A DNA stretch of 64,000 nucleotides, from positions 124,001 through 188,000 of the forward strand of contig NZ_JAHRXF010000003.1 of assembly GCF_019104725.1 (NCBI RefSeq), in the 5' to 3' direction. Below, piece after piece: positions 1 through 8,821 of the stretch; position 1 is the first letter of the stretch; each line of letters opens with the position of its first letter. The notes under the pieces are model-generated. The model saw nothing but the letters and a program-made list of their open reading frames with translations, was not told where the DNA came from and ran no database searches. Both the position numbers and the translations under genes were made by a program. The stretch comes from Streptomyces corallincola. Lineage in GTDB: Bacteria > Actinomycetota > Actinomycetes > Streptomycetales > Streptomycetaceae.

Positions 1-2567
1 AACAGGTCCTGCTGCGGGGCACCGCCGGTACCCGCGGGCTGCTGGCCCTGCGGCCCGGTGGGCACCTGGCCGCTGAAGCCGCCCGCGCCCGCGGGCGTCG
101 GCCGGCCCTGCTGCGGACCGCCCTGCCCCTGGCCCGGACCCTGCGGACCGCGCGGTCCGCCCTGGCCCGCGCCGGGCAGCGCCGCCCGGGGACCCTGGCC
201 CGCGCCGACCTGGCCGCGCGGACCGGGACCGGCGGCGAGCCGCCCGCCTCCGGCCGGAGGGCCGCCGAGCGCACCGCCGTTGCCGCCGCCCCGGCGGGCC
301 GCCGCGGCACCGGCCGCGGCCTGCGCGGCGGCCGGGCCGCCGGTGGGCGCGGGGGCGCCGGACTTGCCGGGCGCGGGCTTGCGCCCGCCCTGGGCGACAT
401 CGACGGGCAGCATGACCAGCGCGGTGGTGCCGCCGGAGTCGGAGGGCCGCAGCTGGATGCGGATGCCGTGCCGCTGGGAGAGTCGGCCGACCACGAACAG
501 ACCCATGCGGCGCGAGACCGAGACGTCCACGGTGGGCGGTGCGGCCAGGCGCTCGTTGATCGCGGCGAGGTCCTCGGGGGAGAGGCCGATGCCGGTGTCG
601 TGGATCTCGATCAGCACCCGGCCGTCGGGCAGGGCGTGACCGGTGACCTTGACCTTGGTCTGCGGGGAGGAGAACGAGGTGGCGTTCTCCAGCAGCTCGG
701 CGAGGAGGTGCACGAGGTCGTTGACCACCCGTCCGGCCACTTCGGTGGTCGGTACGGAGGCCAGCTCGATGCGCTCGTACTGCTCCACCTCGGACGCGGC
801 GGCGCGGAGCACGTCCACCAGCGGGACCGGGCGGGTCCAGCGGCGGCCGGGTTCCTCACCGGCGAGGACGAGGAGGTTCTCGCCGTTCCGGCGCATACGG
901 GTGGCGAGGTGGTCGAGCTTGAACAGCGAGGAGAGCTGGTCCGGGTCGGCCTCGCGGGACTCCAGTTCGGAGATGAGCGACAGCTGACGCTGGATGAGGC
1001 CCTGGGAACGGCGCGAGAGGTTGGTGAACATCGCGTTGACGTTGCCCCGGAGCAGGGCCTGCTCGGCGGCGAGGCGGACGGCCTCGCGGTGCACGTCGTC
1101 GAAGGCCGCGGCCACCTGGCCGATCTCGTCACGGGAGTGCACACCGACCGACTCCACGGAGGTGTCCACGTCCTGCGGGTCGGACTCGGAGAGCTGCTTG
1201 ACCAGCTCGGGCAGCCGGTCCTGGGCGACCTTGGTGGCGGTGTCCTGGAGGCGGCGCAGGGAGCGGATCATGGACCGGGCCACGACGAAGGCGCCGACCA
1301 GCGAGATGCCGAGCACCAGCAGGATCAGCGCACCGGAGATGATCGCGTCGCGCTCGGAGTCGGCGCGCAGCTCGCGGGCCTTCTGCTCCATGTCCTCCAG
1401 CAGGGTGTGCTCGATGAGCTTCATCTGCTGGATCTTGGTGGTGCTGTCGTCCACCCAGTCGCGGTACGACCGCGGGGCTTGGGCCTGGAGGCCGTCGCGG
1501 GACTCCAGGGTCCGCTTGGCGTAGACGTCGGCCGCCTGGATGTTCGGGTTGCCGCCGTCCTCGATCGGCTTGAGGAGTTCCTCGGGGTTCTCGCTGCTGT
1601 AGATCTTGCGGAAGATCGACAGCTCGGAGCCCTCGCTCTCGTAGGCCGACTCGCCGTAGAGGCGGTCGTTCTCGGAGAGCTTGCCCTTGGTGGTGTTGGA
1701 GGCGGGCAGACCGGCGGCGATGACGGCGCGCTGCACCGACGCGTATTCCTTGGCGGTGGAGAACGCCGCCAGGGCGCGGGTGCGCTGGATCATCTCGGGG
1801 TTGCTGGAGGCCTCGGCCATCGACGACGAGAGGTCGATGAGCTGGGTGATCAGCCGGTGGTACGCCTCGACGGTCTGGGTCGAGTTGTCCTTGGACTGGT
1901 ACGCGGTCTTGCGGATGCGGGTCAGGGTGTCGAGCTGGTTGGCGAGGCTCACCAGGGTGTCGCGGACGCCCTGGAGGTTGCCGTTCTTGCTCGCGGAGTC
2001 GATCTGCTCGGAGGCGTTGAGGAAGTCCTCGCGGGCGCGGTCGGTGCGCTCCTGGTAGCCCCGGACGGTGAAGTCGGTGGCCTTCAGACCGTGCGACAGC
2101 GGACCGGCGGACTGGTCGCGCTCCTCCTGGAGCGCGGCGGCCAGTTCGGTGGCCTGCTTGGTCATGTCCGTCAGCAGCTTCATGTTGTCGAGCTGCTGGA
2201 TGTCGTCCATCGACTGGTTGATGCGCAGCGCGCCCAGCGAGGTCGCGGCGACCACGGGGAGGGCGAGCAGTGAGACCAGGCGGGTGGAGATGCGCCAGTT
2301 GCGCAGGGCCACGCGGGAGCCGGAACCGCCCGCGTTCTTCGCGGACTTGGGGTCCGGGCCGGTGTTCTTCGCGTCGCCCTTCTCCGGGCCGGACCCGGCC
2401 CGGTCGGAGCCCGAAGCGGGGCCGCCGGGGCGCCCGGAGCGCTCGCCGCCGTCCCCGGACGGTGCCGGGCCGGTGTTCTGGGCGTGCTGGGGGGAGGACC
2501 CGCGGTCGGTCCCGTGCGCCTCCGGCTCCGCCGAGGCGCTGCCTTCCCTCTTGAAACGTCCCTGCAC
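1..2567 (-). CDS. cvnA1: Sensor histidine kinase, conservon CvnA type, C-terminus cut by window edge
   Basis: Membrane sensor kinase of the nitrate/nitrite-sensing (NIT) family that opens Streptomyces conservons. About 855 residues are visible from a GTG at 2567 (VQGRFKREG). In order: a charged, disordered cytoplasmic N-terminus of about 90 residues; a membrane segment near 94-115; an extracytoplasmic helical sensor region; a second membrane segment near 402-424; a HAMP-like linker; a degenerate H-box (LDHLATRMRRNGENLL, near 548); and a GHKL ATPase domain with N-box ELLENA near 623 and G-box DTGIGL near 660. A Pro/Gly/Gln/Ala-rich tail from about 720 runs off the window. The family normally works with a roadblock protein, a DUF742 protein and a Ras-like GTPase encoded downstream, which would lie left of position 1. 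The start is moderately sure because no strong ribosome site precedes it; the symbol rests on synteny. Confidence 0.88.
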   Translation of the reverse strand, partial: MQGRFKREGSASAEPEAHGTDRGSSPQHAQNTGPAPSGDGGERSGRPGGPASGSDRAGSGPEKGDAKNTGPDPKSAKNAGGSGSRVALRNWRISTRLVSLLALPVVAATSLGALRINQSMDDIQQLDNMKLLTDMTKQATELAAALQEERDQSAGPLSHGLKATDFTVRGYQERTDRAREDFLNASEQIDSASKNGNLQGVRDTLVSLANQLDTLTRIRKTAYQSKDNSTQTVEAYHRLITQLIDLSSSMAEASSNPEMIQRTRALAAFSTAKEYASVQRAVIAAGLPASNTTKGKLSENDRLYGESAYESEGSELSIFRKIYSSENPEELLKPIEDGGNPNIQAADVYAKRTLESRDGLQAQAPRSYRDWVDDSTTKIQQMKLIEHTLLEDMEQKARELRADSERDAIISGALILLVLGISLVGAFVVARSMIRSLRRLQDTATKVAQDRLPELVKQLSESDPQDVDTSVESVGVHSRDEIGQVAAAFDDVHREAVRLAAEQALLRGNVNAMFTNLSRRSQGLIQRQLSLISELESREADPDQLSSLFKLDHLATRMRRNGENLLVLAGEEPGRRWTRPVPLVDVLRAAASEVEQYERIELASVPTTEVAGRVVNDLVHLLAELLENATSFSSPQTKVKVTGHALPDGRVLIEIHDTGIGLSPEDLAAINERLAAPPTVDVSVSRRMGLFVVGRLSQRHGIRIQLRPSDSGGTTALVMLPVDVAQGGRKPAPGKSGAPAPTGGPAAAQAAAGAAAARRGGGNGGALGGPPAGGGRLAAGPGPRGQVGAGQGPRAALPGAGQGGPRGPQGPGQGQGGPQQGRPTPAGAGGFSGQVPTGPQGQQPAGTGGAPQQDL

Positions 2568-3157
2568 TAGCGTCGCAACCTCTGGACCAGGCGCCCCTCC
2601 CGCGTGAACGGTCGGGACACGGTGTCGGCGTTCTGAAGGGCGCCCTGAATGCGCACTCCCGTGGTCGTGAGTGACCGGCGCTGGAACCCCCCTTGTCCGC
2701 CGCCACCCGGCGCTGCGTTGCGCCCCCTGCGCGCCGGCTGGTTCCTGCGGCGGTCCGTGGAATTCCAGCACAGTGCGGGATCTCCCAACAAGGGCCGAGG
2801 GTTCACCTGTGACCTACGTGACGGCCCGTGAGTGACGGGTCACCAGCCGTGGAGCGTGATCCGCAACAATTCGGACGTACGTCTGCGAGTCGCCGCCCGG
2901 CGGCCGGTGTCCCAGTCGCCATGATCGGGAGCGGAATGCCTGCTTCAGGCGGTCAATGTCCGTTTTATGTATGGCGGTTGGCGGCCGGAATTGACCGGTT
3001 TGGCGCCCGATTCGTGAGCAAACTCACACGCCCCTCACGGGAAGTTCGCATCGGTGGCGGGGAATGGCATGTTTAGCCTGACGCTTTACAGGACGGGCGG
3101 TCCTGTCCACCGGGACGCCCCCACCACCCCCACACACGAGGCCACAGGACGACAACG
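2568..3157. other. 590-bp intergenic region between cvnA-type gene and small protein gene
   Basis: No convincing gene is present. The right part looks regulatory: a perfect inverted repeat GTGAG-caaa-CTCAC lies at 3014-3027, and a -10-like TAGCCT occurs near 3073-3078, about 80 nt before the small ORF at 3158. The left part should hold the promoter of the leftward sensor kinase gene, but I cannot pin it down. Confidence 0.5.
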
Positions 3158-3349
3158 GTGAAGACGACGATGATGTTCCGCAACATTGCCAACCCGCGGC
3201 GCACGACGCTGGCGCACCTCCCGGACGCCGGTGGACTGGAGCGCGCCGAGCAGCCGGAGCACTCCGTCGAACTCCCCGCCCACACCGCCAATCCCCGGCG
3301 CACGGTCCTGATGGAGCTCCCGGTGAGCCTGGCGGCCGTCGCCGAGTGA
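3158..3349 (+). CDS. Small protein (63 aa) with a duplicated ANPRRT-L-LP motif
   Basis: I do not recognise a described family. A GTG start at 3158 is preceded by AGGA at 3146-3149, a good ribosome site. The product begins MKTTMMF and contains two copies of one motif: ANPRRTTLAHLP at residues 11-22 and ANPRRTVLMELP at 44-55, a 33-residue period. The linker is acidic and histidine-containing (ERAEQPEHSVELP). There is no signal peptide, membrane segment or cysteine. A perfect 12-bp hairpin terminator follows 17 nt after the stop, so the gene is a monocistronic unit. It sits divergently from the Cvn kinase. Possible roles include a peptide precursor or a small binding protein, but no modifying enzyme is encoded nearby and function is unknown. 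Confidence 0.72.
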   Translation: MKTTMMFRNIANPRRTTLAHLPDAGGLERAEQPEHSVELPAHTANPRRTVLMELPVSLAAVAE

Positions 3350-3365
3350 CACGGCCCGACCCCGG

Positions 3366-3404
3366 AGCGGCCCGGAGCCCACGACCCGTGGACTCCGGGC
3401 CGCT
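3366..3404 (+). terminator. Hairpin terminator after the small protein gene
   Basis: Perfect 12-bp inverted repeat AGCGGCCCGGAG / CTCCGGGCCGCT with a 15-nt loop. There is no U-tract, as is usual in Streptomyces. Confidence 0.8.
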
Positions 3405-3472
3405 TCGCGTGCCCCCGCCCGGTTAACCTGGGACGTCAGTACGCCGGTTCTCATGAGGGGCGCGAGCATCCC

Positions 3473-4258
3473 GTGCGCATCGCCAGGTTCTCCATCGACG
3501 GGAACGTCGCCTTCGGCGCGGTCGAGGGCGACAAGGAGGACGAACTCGTCCTCGACATCATCAAGGGCATCCCGTTCGCGGACTTCGAACTGTCCGGTAC
3601 GAAGGTCCCGCTGAGCAAGGTCAGACTGCTCCCGCCGGTGCTGCCCAACAAGGTCGTGGCGTTCGGCCGCAACTACGCCGACCACGCCCGCGAACTGGGC
3701 AACGAGGTCCCCGAGGCGCCGTTCGCCTTCTTCAAGCCCTCCACCTCGGTCATCGGCTCCGGCGACGAGATCCAGTACCCCGCCTTCTCCACCGAGCTGC
3801 ACCACGAGGCCGAGCTGGCCGTCGTCATCGGCCGGATGTGCCGCGAGGTCCCGCGCGACCGGGTCAAGGACGTGATCCTCGGCTACACCTGCGCCAACGA
3901 CATCACCGCCCGCGACGTGCAGAAGCGGGAGAAGCAGTGGGCCCGCGCCAAGGGCTTCGACACCTCCTGCCCGCTCGGCCCCTGGGTGGAGACGGATCTC
4001 GACCTGGAGCGGGCGAACGACCTCACCGTCCAGCTCACCGTCAACGGCGAGCAGCGCCAGCTCGGCCGCACCAGCGAAATGATCCACCCCGTCGAGGACC
4101 TGATCGTCAACATCTCCGAGGCGATGACCCTGCTCCCCGGCGACGTCATCCTCACCGGCACCCCCGCGGGCGTCGGACCCCTGGACGTCGGCGACGAGGT
4201 CGCCGTCACCATCGAAGGCATCGGCACTCTCACCAACAAGGTTGTCAAGCGTGGCTAG
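3473..4258 (+). CDS. Fumarylacetoacetate hydrolase family protein
   Basis: 261-residue enzyme of the FAH / 2-hydroxyhepta-2,4-diene-1,7-dioate isomerase superfamily, which cleaves or isomerises carbon-carbon bonds in beta-dicarbonyl compounds using a divalent metal. Visible hallmarks are GRNYADHA near residue 63, FFKP, the metal-binding acidic residues in [30 protein letters not shown] and the C-terminal [14 protein letters not shown]. The GTG start at 3473 ([10 protein letters not shown]) gives the usual family length; TGAGGGG lies 13-19 nt upstream. Its stop overlaps the gltX start by 8 bp, so the two genes are co-transcribed and probably coupled. The exact substrate cannot be read from sequence; oxaloacetate decarboxylase or acylpyruvase activity is as likely as aromatic catabolism. 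Confidence 0.9.
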   Translation: MRIARFSIDGNVAFGAVEGDKEDELVLDIIKGIPFADFELSGTKVPLSKVRLLPPVLPNKVVAFGRNYADHARELGNEVPEAPFAFFKPSTSVIGSGDEIQYPAFSTELHHEAELAVVIGRMCREVPRDRVKDVILGYTCANDITARDVQKREKQWARAKGFDTSCPLGPWVETDLDLERANDLTVQLTVNGEQRQLGRTSEMIHPVEDLIVNISEAMTLLPGDVILTGTPAGVGPLDVGDEVAVTIEGIGTLTNKVVKRG

Positions 4259-5726
4259 CGCACCCGTACGCGTCCGTTTCTGCCCCTCTCCCACCGGCAA
4301 CCCCCATGTGGGCCTGGTGCGCACCGCCCTGTTCAACTGGGCGTTCGCCCGGCACCACGGGGGCACCCTGGTCTTCCGCATCGAGGACACCGACGCGGCC
4401 CGCGACTCCGAGGAGTCCTACGCCCAGCTGCTCGACTCGATGCGCTGGCTCGGCTTCGACTGGGACGAGGGCCCCGAGATCGGCGGCCCGCACGCCCCGT
4501 ACCGCCAGTCCCAGCGGATGGACCTCTACAAGGACGTCGCCGCCAAGCTGCTGGACGCCGGTCACGCCTACCACTGCTACTGCTCCCAGGAGGAGCTGGA
4601 CAGCCGCCGCGAGGCAGCCCGGGCCGCGGGCAGGCCGTCCGGCTACGACGGCCACTGCCGCGCCCTGAGCGCCGAGCGGGTCGCGGAGTACACCGCGCAG
4701 GGCCGCGAGCCGATCGTCCGCTTCCGGATGCCGGACGAGCCGATCACCTTCACCGACCTGGTGCGCGGCGAGATGACCTTCACCCCGGAGAACGTCCCGG
4801 ACTACGGCATCGTCCGCGCCAACGGCGCCCCGCTGTACACCCTGGTCAACCCGGTGGACGACGCGGCGATGGAGATCACCCACGTCCTGCGCGGCGAGGA
4901 CCTGCTCTCCTCCACCCCGCGCCAGATCGCGCTGTACCGGGCGCTGATCGAGCTGGGCCTCGCCCAGTCCGTCCCGGAGTTCGGACACCTGCCGTACGTG
5001 ATGGGCGAGGGCAACAAGAAGCTCTCCAAGCGCGACCCCCAGGCGTCCCTGAACCTCTACCGGGAGCGCGGCTTCCTCCCCGAGGGCCTGCTCAACTACC
5101 TCTCCCTGCTGGGCTGGTCGTTCTCCGCCGACCAGGACGTCTTCGGCACCGCCGAGCTGGTCGAGGCGTTCGACATCGCGGACGTGAACCCCAACCCGGC
5201 GCGCTTCGACCTGAAGAAGTGCGAGGCGATCAACGCCGACCACATCCGGATGCTCGACGTGAAGGACTTCACCGAGCGCTGCCGCCCCTGGCTCGCCGCC
5301 CCCTTCGCCCCCTGGGCGCCGGAGGACTTCGACCCGGCCAAGTGGGAGGCGATCGCCCCGCACGCGCAGACCCGGCTGAAGGTGCTCTCCGAGATCACCG
5401 ACAACGTGGACTTCCTCTTCCTCGCCGAGCCCGTCTCCGACGAGGCGAGCTGGGCCAAGGCCATGAAGGAGGGCTCGGACGCGCTGCTCGGCACCGCCCG
5501 CGCGAAGCTGGCGGCGGCCGACTGGAGCTCGGCGGAGTCGCTGAAGGAAGCCGTCCTGGCGGCCGGTGAGGAGCACGGCCTGAAGCTCGGCAAGGCCCAG
5601 GCCCCGGTCCGCGTCGCCGTCACCGGCCGCACCGTCGGCCTGCCCCTCTTCGAGTCCCTCGAAGTCCTCGGCAAGGACACGACGCTGGCCCGGATCGACG
5701 CGGCCCTGGCCCGCCTCGCCGCCTGA
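4251..5726 (+). CDS. gltX: Glutamyl-tRNA synthetase
   Basis: Class I aminoacyl-tRNA synthetase charging tRNA-Glu. In actinobacteria it is generally non-discriminating, also mischarging tRNA-Gln for GatCAB amidation. The HIGH-type signature is [11 protein letters not shown] at about 11-21 and the KMSKS-type loop is KKLSKRD at about 255-261, followed by the helical anticodon-binding region. I chose the GTG at 4251 ([10 protein letters not shown]) rather than the TTG at 4242 because AAGG lies about 9 nt upstream and homologues begin ASAPVRVRF; this gives 491 residues. It overlaps the upstream FAH gene by 8 bp. A hairpin at 5761-5789 ends the unit, and genes for both of its tRNA substrates follow within 220 bp. 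Confidence 0.97.
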   Translation: MASAPVRVRFCPSPTGNPHVGLVRTALFNWAFARHHGGTLVFRIEDTDAARDSEESYAQLLDSMRWLGFDWDEGPEIGGPHAPYRQSQRMDLYKDVAAKLLDAGHAYHCYCSQEELDSRREAARAAGRPSGYDGHCRALSAERVAEYTAQGREPIVRFRMPDEPITFTDLVRGEMTFTPENVPDYGIVRANGAPLYTLVNPVDDAAMEITHVLRGEDLLSSTPRQIALYRALIELGLAQSVPEFGHLPYVMGEGNKKLSKRDPQASLNLYRERGFLPEGLLNYLSLLGWSFSADQDVFGTAELVEAFDIADVNPNPARFDLKKCEAINADHIRMLDVKDFTERCRPWLAAPFAPWAPEDFDPAKWEAIAPHAQTRLKVLSEITDNVDFLFLAEPVSDEASWAKAMKEGSDALLGTARAKLAAADWSSAESLKEAVLAAGEEHGLKLGKAQAPVRVAVTGRTVGLPLFESLEVLGKDTTLARIDAALARLAA

Positions 5727-5760
5727 CCGGCCCTGCCGGGAGCCGTACCCACGGCCGCGC

Positions 5761-5789
5761 GGGCGGCACCGGAACCCCCGGTGCCGCCC
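5761..5789 (+). terminator. gltX terminator
   Basis: Perfect 12-bp inverted repeat GGGCGGCACCGG / CCGGTGCCGCCC with a 5-nt loop, 35 bp after the gltX stop. It separates gltX from the tRNA operon, which has its own promoter. Confidence 0.82.
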
Positions 5790-5826
5790 CTCGGGCGGGT
5801 GCCGGACGGCCGCCGGGATACCCGTT

Positions 5827-5855
5827 TTGGAGCCCCGTCCACCTTCGGGTAATGT
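5827..5855 (+). promoter_or_regulatory. Promoter of the tRNA-Gln/Glu operon
   Basis: TTGGAG (5827-5832), a 17-bp spacer and TAATGT (5850-5855) form a good HrdB-type promoter about 90 bp upstream of the first tRNA. Confidence 0.65.
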
Positions 5856-5943
5856 TCTTCCTGCGCCGCCGGGGAGCGGGCCGAAAGGCCGGTGACCGGG
5901 GGAGTGAACTAGAACGAAGAGCCCCCACGGGCTTGAGTTCCAG

Positions 5944-6015
5944 TGGCCTATGGTGTAATTGGCAGCACGACTGATTCTGGTTCAGTTAGTCTTGGTTCGA
6001 GTCCAGGTAGGCCAG
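5944..6015 (+). tRNA. tRNA-Gln (CTG anticodon), copy 1
   Basis: 72-nt cloverleaf. Acceptor arm TGGCCTA pairs with TAGGCCA; the anticodon loop holds CTG, decoding CAG; the T-arm contains GGTTCGAGTCC. CCA is not encoded. The family's weak 1-72 pair (U-A) typical of tRNA-Gln is present. Confidence 0.95.
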
Positions 6016-6036
6016 CTCGCAGAGCTCATCTGCAAA

Positions 6037-6109
6037 GCCCCCGTTGTGTAGCGGCCTAGCACGCTGCCCTCTCACGGCAGTAGCGCCGGTTCGAATCCGG
6101 TCGGGGGTA
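6037..6109 (+). tRNA. tRNA-Glu (CTC anticodon), copy 1
   Basis: 73-nt cloverleaf. Acceptor GCCCCCG pairs with CGGGGGT (terminal G-U), anticodon CTC decodes GAG, and the T-arm is CCGGTTCGAATCCGG. The anticodon stem is TGCC/GGCA, identical to copy 3. Confidence 0.95.
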
Positions 6110-6138
6110 CTGGTCCCGATGATGTTGGGATCGCTAGG

Positions 6139-6211
6139 GCCCCCGTTGTGTAGCGGCCTAGCACGCCGCCCTCTCAAGGCGGTAGCGCCGGTTCGAATCC
6201 GGTCGGGGGTA
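6139..6211 (+). tRNA. tRNA-Glu (CTC anticodon), copy 2
   Basis: 73-nt cloverleaf with the same acceptor and T-arms as the other two Glu genes. The anticodon stem differs by compensating changes (CGCC/GGCG), so it is a variant isoacceptor rather than an identical copy. Confidence 0.95.
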
Positions 6212-6231
6212 CGACTGGTCTAAACCATCAT

Positions 6232-6303
6232 TGGTCTATGGTGTAATTGGCAGCACGGCTGATTCTGGTTCAGTTAGTCTTGGTTCGAGTCCAGGTAGAC
6301 CAG
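6232..6303 (+). tRNA. tRNA-Gln (CTG anticodon), copy 2
   Basis: 72-nt cloverleaf with acceptor TGGTCTA/TAGACCA, a compensatory variant of copy 1, and the same CTG anticodon loop. Confidence 0.95.
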
Positions 6304-6330
6304 CTCGGATCTGTGGAAACGCAGACTCCA

Positions 6331-6403
6331 GCCCCCGTTGTGTAGCGGCCTAGCACGCTGCCCTCTCACGGCAGTAGCGCCGGTTCGAATCCGGTCGGGG
6401 GTA
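6331..6403 (+). tRNA. tRNA-Glu (CTC anticodon), copy 3
   Basis: 73-nt cloverleaf identical over its length to Glu copy 1. It is the last gene of the tRNA operon, followed 8 nt later by a strong hairpin. Confidence 0.95.
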
Positions 6404-6410
6404 CCTACGA

Positions 6411-6444
6411 CGAAGGCCCCTCACCTCACGGTGAGGGGCCTTCG
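6411..6444. terminator. Terminator of the tRNA operon, probably bidirectional
   Basis: Perfect 15-bp inverted repeat CGAAGGCCCCTCACC / GGTGAGGGGCCTTCG with a 4-nt loop. It lies between the rightward tRNA operon and the leftward ndgR gene and could end both. Confidence 0.9.
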
Positions 6445-6515
6445 TCATGTCCCCGTCCGCGCCGCGCACGCCGAGGGCCGTGCCGCGCGCCAACTCCACG
6501 CGGCACGGCGGCCGG

Positions 6516-7232
6516 TCAGCCGGTCCGGCGCAGCGCCTCGGACAGCCGGGTCGCCGCGTCGATCACCGCCTGGGCGTGCATCCGGCCCGGATGCCGGGTC
6601 AGGCGCTCGATGGGGCCGGAGACCGAGACGGCGGCCACCACCCGGTTCGAGGGGCCGCGCACGGGCGCGGAGACCGACGCGACGCCCGGCTCCCGCTCGC
6701 CGATGGACTGGGCCCAGCCGCGCCGCCGTACCCCCGACAGGGCCGTCGCCGTGAAGCGGGCGCCCTGGAGGCCGCGGTGCAGCCGCTCCGGCTCCTCCCA
6801 GGCCATCAGGATCTGCGCCGAGGAACCGGCCTTCATGGTCAGCGTCGAACCCACCGGGACCGTGTCCCGCAGTCCGGACAGCCGCTCGGCGGCGGCCACA
6901 CAGATCCGCAGGTCGCCCTGGCGGCGGTAGAGCTGCGCGCTCTCGCCGGTCACGTCCCGCAGATGCGTGAGCACCGGACCGGCCGTGGCCAGCAGCCGGT
7001 CCTCGCCCGCCGCGGCGGCCAGTTCCGCGAGCCGCGGGCCGAGGATGAACCTGCCCTGCATGTCGCGCGCCACCATGCGGTGGTGTTCCAGCGCCACGGC
7101 CAGGCGGTGGGCCGTGGGTCGTGCCAGGCCGGTCGCCCCGACCAGCCCCGCGAGGGTGGCCGGACCCGACTCCAGGGCGCTCAGCACCAAGGCCGCCTTG
7201 TCCAGAACGCCGACGCCGCTACTGTTGTCCAT
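6516..7232 (-). CDS. ndgR: IclR-family regulator NdgR
   Basis: 238-residue DNA-binding regulator. An N-terminal winged helix-turn-helix (residues about 5-65, with LAGLVGATGLARPTAHRLAVAL as the HTH) precedes an IclR effector domain of about 165 residues. The sequence from MDNSSGVGVLDKAA onward is nearly identical to what I recall of S. coelicolor NdgR, a regulator of leucine biosynthesis and of nitrogen- and thiol-dependent growth that binds upstream of leuC. The ATG at 7232 is chosen; the open frame extends further upstream but that extension covers the regulatory region. Divergent orientation to leuCD, with a 159-bp gap carrying a palindrome, fits local control. A terminator hairpin follows 70 bp after the stop. 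Confidence 0.95.
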   Translation of the reverse strand: MDNSSGVGVLDKAALVLSALESGPATLAGLVGATGLARPTAHRLAVALEHHRMVARDMQGRFILGPRLAELAAAAGEDRLLATAGPVLTHLRDVTGESAQLYRRQGDLRICVAAAERLSGLRDTVPVGSTLTMKAGSSAQILMAWEEPERLHRGLQGARFTATALSGVRRRGWAQSIGEREPGVASVSAPVRGPSNRVVAAVSVSGPIERLTRHPGRMHAQAVIDAATRLSEALRRTG

Positions 7233-7275
7233 GAAACGATACTCACGTCTCACTCTGTGAAACGCAAGTTCAATT

Positions 7276-7285
7276 TTCCGCGGAA
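7276..7285. promoter_or_regulatory. Palindrome in the ndgR-leuC gap, candidate NdgR operator
   Basis: TTCCGCGGAA is a perfect 10-bp palindrome between the divergent ndgR and leuC genes, 44 bp from the ndgR start. IclR-type regulators bind short palindromes. Assignment to NdgR is inferred from position only. Confidence 0.4.
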
Positions 7286-7391
7286 CGCGCCACCCTGGAA
7301 TGACATCGGGTCCGTGCACCATCCGTTCGCCGGAGGCCCGTGAAGATCTCTAGTTGGGCCGACGGAGCGTGCGTCGGCCGGAGGGAAAGCG

Positions 7392-8816
7392 ATGGGTAGG
7401 ACACTCGCGGAGAAGGTCTGGGACGACCACGTCGTCCGGCGCGCCGAGGGCGAGCCCGACCTCCTCTTCATCGATCTGCACCTGCTGCATGAGGTGACCA
7501 GCCCGCAGGCCTTCGACGGCCTCCGCCAGAACGGCCGCTCCGTGCGCCGCCTCGACCTCACCATCGCCACCGAGGACCACAACACCCCGACCCTCGACAT
7601 CGACAAGCCCATCGCCGACCCGGTCTCCCGCGCCCAGTTGGAGACGCTGCGCAAGAACTGCGCCGACTTCGGTGTCCGGCTGCACCCGCTGGGCGACGTC
7701 GAGCAGGGTGTCGTGCACGTGGTCGGGCCGCAGCTCGGCCTCACCCAGCCCGGTACCACGGTGGTCTGCGGCGACTCCCACACCTCCACCCACGGCGCGT
7801 TCGGCGCGCTGGCGTTCGGCATCGGCACCTCCCAGGTGGAGCATGTGCTCGCCACCCAGACGCTGCCGATGGCCCGCCCGAAGACGATGGCGATCACCGT
7901 CGAGGGCGAGCTGCCCGAGGGCGTCACCGCCAAGGACCTGATCCTGGCGATCATCGCGCGCATCGGCACCGGCGGCGGCCAGGGGTACGTCCTGGAGTAC
8001 CGCGGCCCGGCCGTCGAGAAGCTCTCGATGGAGGCGCGGATGACCATCTGCAACATGTCCATCGAGGCCGGTGCCCGCGCGGGCATGATCGCCCCCGACG
8101 AGACCACGTTCGCCTACCTCAAGGGCCGCCCGCACGCCCCCGAGGGCACCGACTGGGACGACGCCGTCGCGTACTGGAGGACGCTGCGCAGCGACGACGA
8201 CGCGGTGTTCGACGCCGAGGTCGTCATCGACGCCGCCGGACTCGCGCCGTTCGTCACCTGGGGCACCAACCCCGGCCAGGGCGCGCCGCTTTCGGCCGCC
8301 GTCCCCGATCCCGCTTCGTACGAAGACGCCTCGGAGCGGTTCGCCGCCGAAAAGGCCCTGGAATACATGGGGTTGGCGGCCGGACAGCCGCTGCGCTCGA
8401 TCAGCGTGGACACCGTCTTCGTAGGTTCCTGCACCAACGGCCGCATCGAGGACCTGCGGGCCGCGGCCGACGTCCTCAAGGACCGCAAGGTCGCCGACGG
8501 CGTGCGGATGCTGGTCGTCCCCGGCTCCGCGCGGGTCGGTCTCCAGGCCGTCTCCGAGGGCCTGGACGTGGTGTTCAAGGACGCCGGAGCCGAATGGCGG
8601 CACGCGGGCTGCTCGATGTGTTTGGGAATGAACCCCGACCAGCTGGCCCCCGGCGAGCGCTCCGCGTCCACCTCCAACCGCAACTTCGAGGGGCGGCAGG
8701 GCAAGGGCGGCCGTACGCACCTGGTGTCGCCGCAGGTGGCCGCCGCGACCGCGGTGCTCGGCCACCTGGCCTCGCCCGCCGACCTGTCCGACGCCCCCGC
8801 GCCCGCTGGAGTCTGA
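7392..8816 (+). CDS. leuC: 3-isopropylmalate dehydratase large subunit
   Basis: Catalytic subunit of isopropylmalate isomerase, which converts 2-isopropylmalate to 3-isopropylmalate in leucine synthesis with LeuD. It is an aconitase-family protein of 474 residues. The three cysteines that hold the [4Fe-4S] cluster are at 347 (VGSCTNGR), 407 and 410 (GCSMCLGMN). The substrate-binding signature [13 protein letters not shown] is present. The ATG at 7392 has an excellent ribosome site, GGAGGG at 7380-7385. leuD follows after 5 bp. The operon is divergent from ndgR. Confidence 0.98.
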   Translation: MGRTLAEKVWDDHVVRRAEGEPDLLFIDLHLLHEVTSPQAFDGLRQNGRSVRRLDLTIATEDHNTPTLDIDKPIADPVSRAQLETLRKNCADFGVRLHPLGDVEQGVVHVVGPQLGLTQPGTTVVCGDSHTSTHGAFGALAFGIGTSQVEHVLATQTLPMARPKTMAITVEGELPEGVTAKDLILAIIARIGTGGGQGYVLEYRGPAVEKLSMEARMTICNMSIEAGARAGMIAPDETTFAYLKGRPHAPEGTDWDDAVAYWRTLRSDDDAVFDAEVVIDAAGLAPFVTWGTNPGQGAPLSAAVPDPASYEDASERFAAEKALEYMGLAAGQPLRSISVDTVFVGSCTNGRIEDLRAAADVLKDRKVADGVRMLVVPGSARVGLQAVSEGLDVVFKDAGAEWRHAGCSMCLGMNPDQLAPGERSASTSNRNFEGRQGKGGRTHLVSPQVAAATAVLGHLASPADLSDAPAPAGV

Positions 8817-8821
8817 GCACG

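Noticed and set aside
468..2273. 601-codon forward open frame opposite the sensor kinase gene
   Set aside because: It is the antisense shadow of a well-supported kinase; composition is Gly/Val/Leu-biased, with no domain, as expected for a GC-rich complementary frame.
1129..2706. 525-codon reverse open frame overlapping the sensor kinase gene
   Set aside because: A different reverse frame carries the NIT, HAMP and GHKL motifs; this one is Arg/Pro-rich and domainless.
5986..6754. Short open frames across the tRNA cluster
   Set aside because: They read through tRNA genes and the terminator; the RNA genes explain the sequence.
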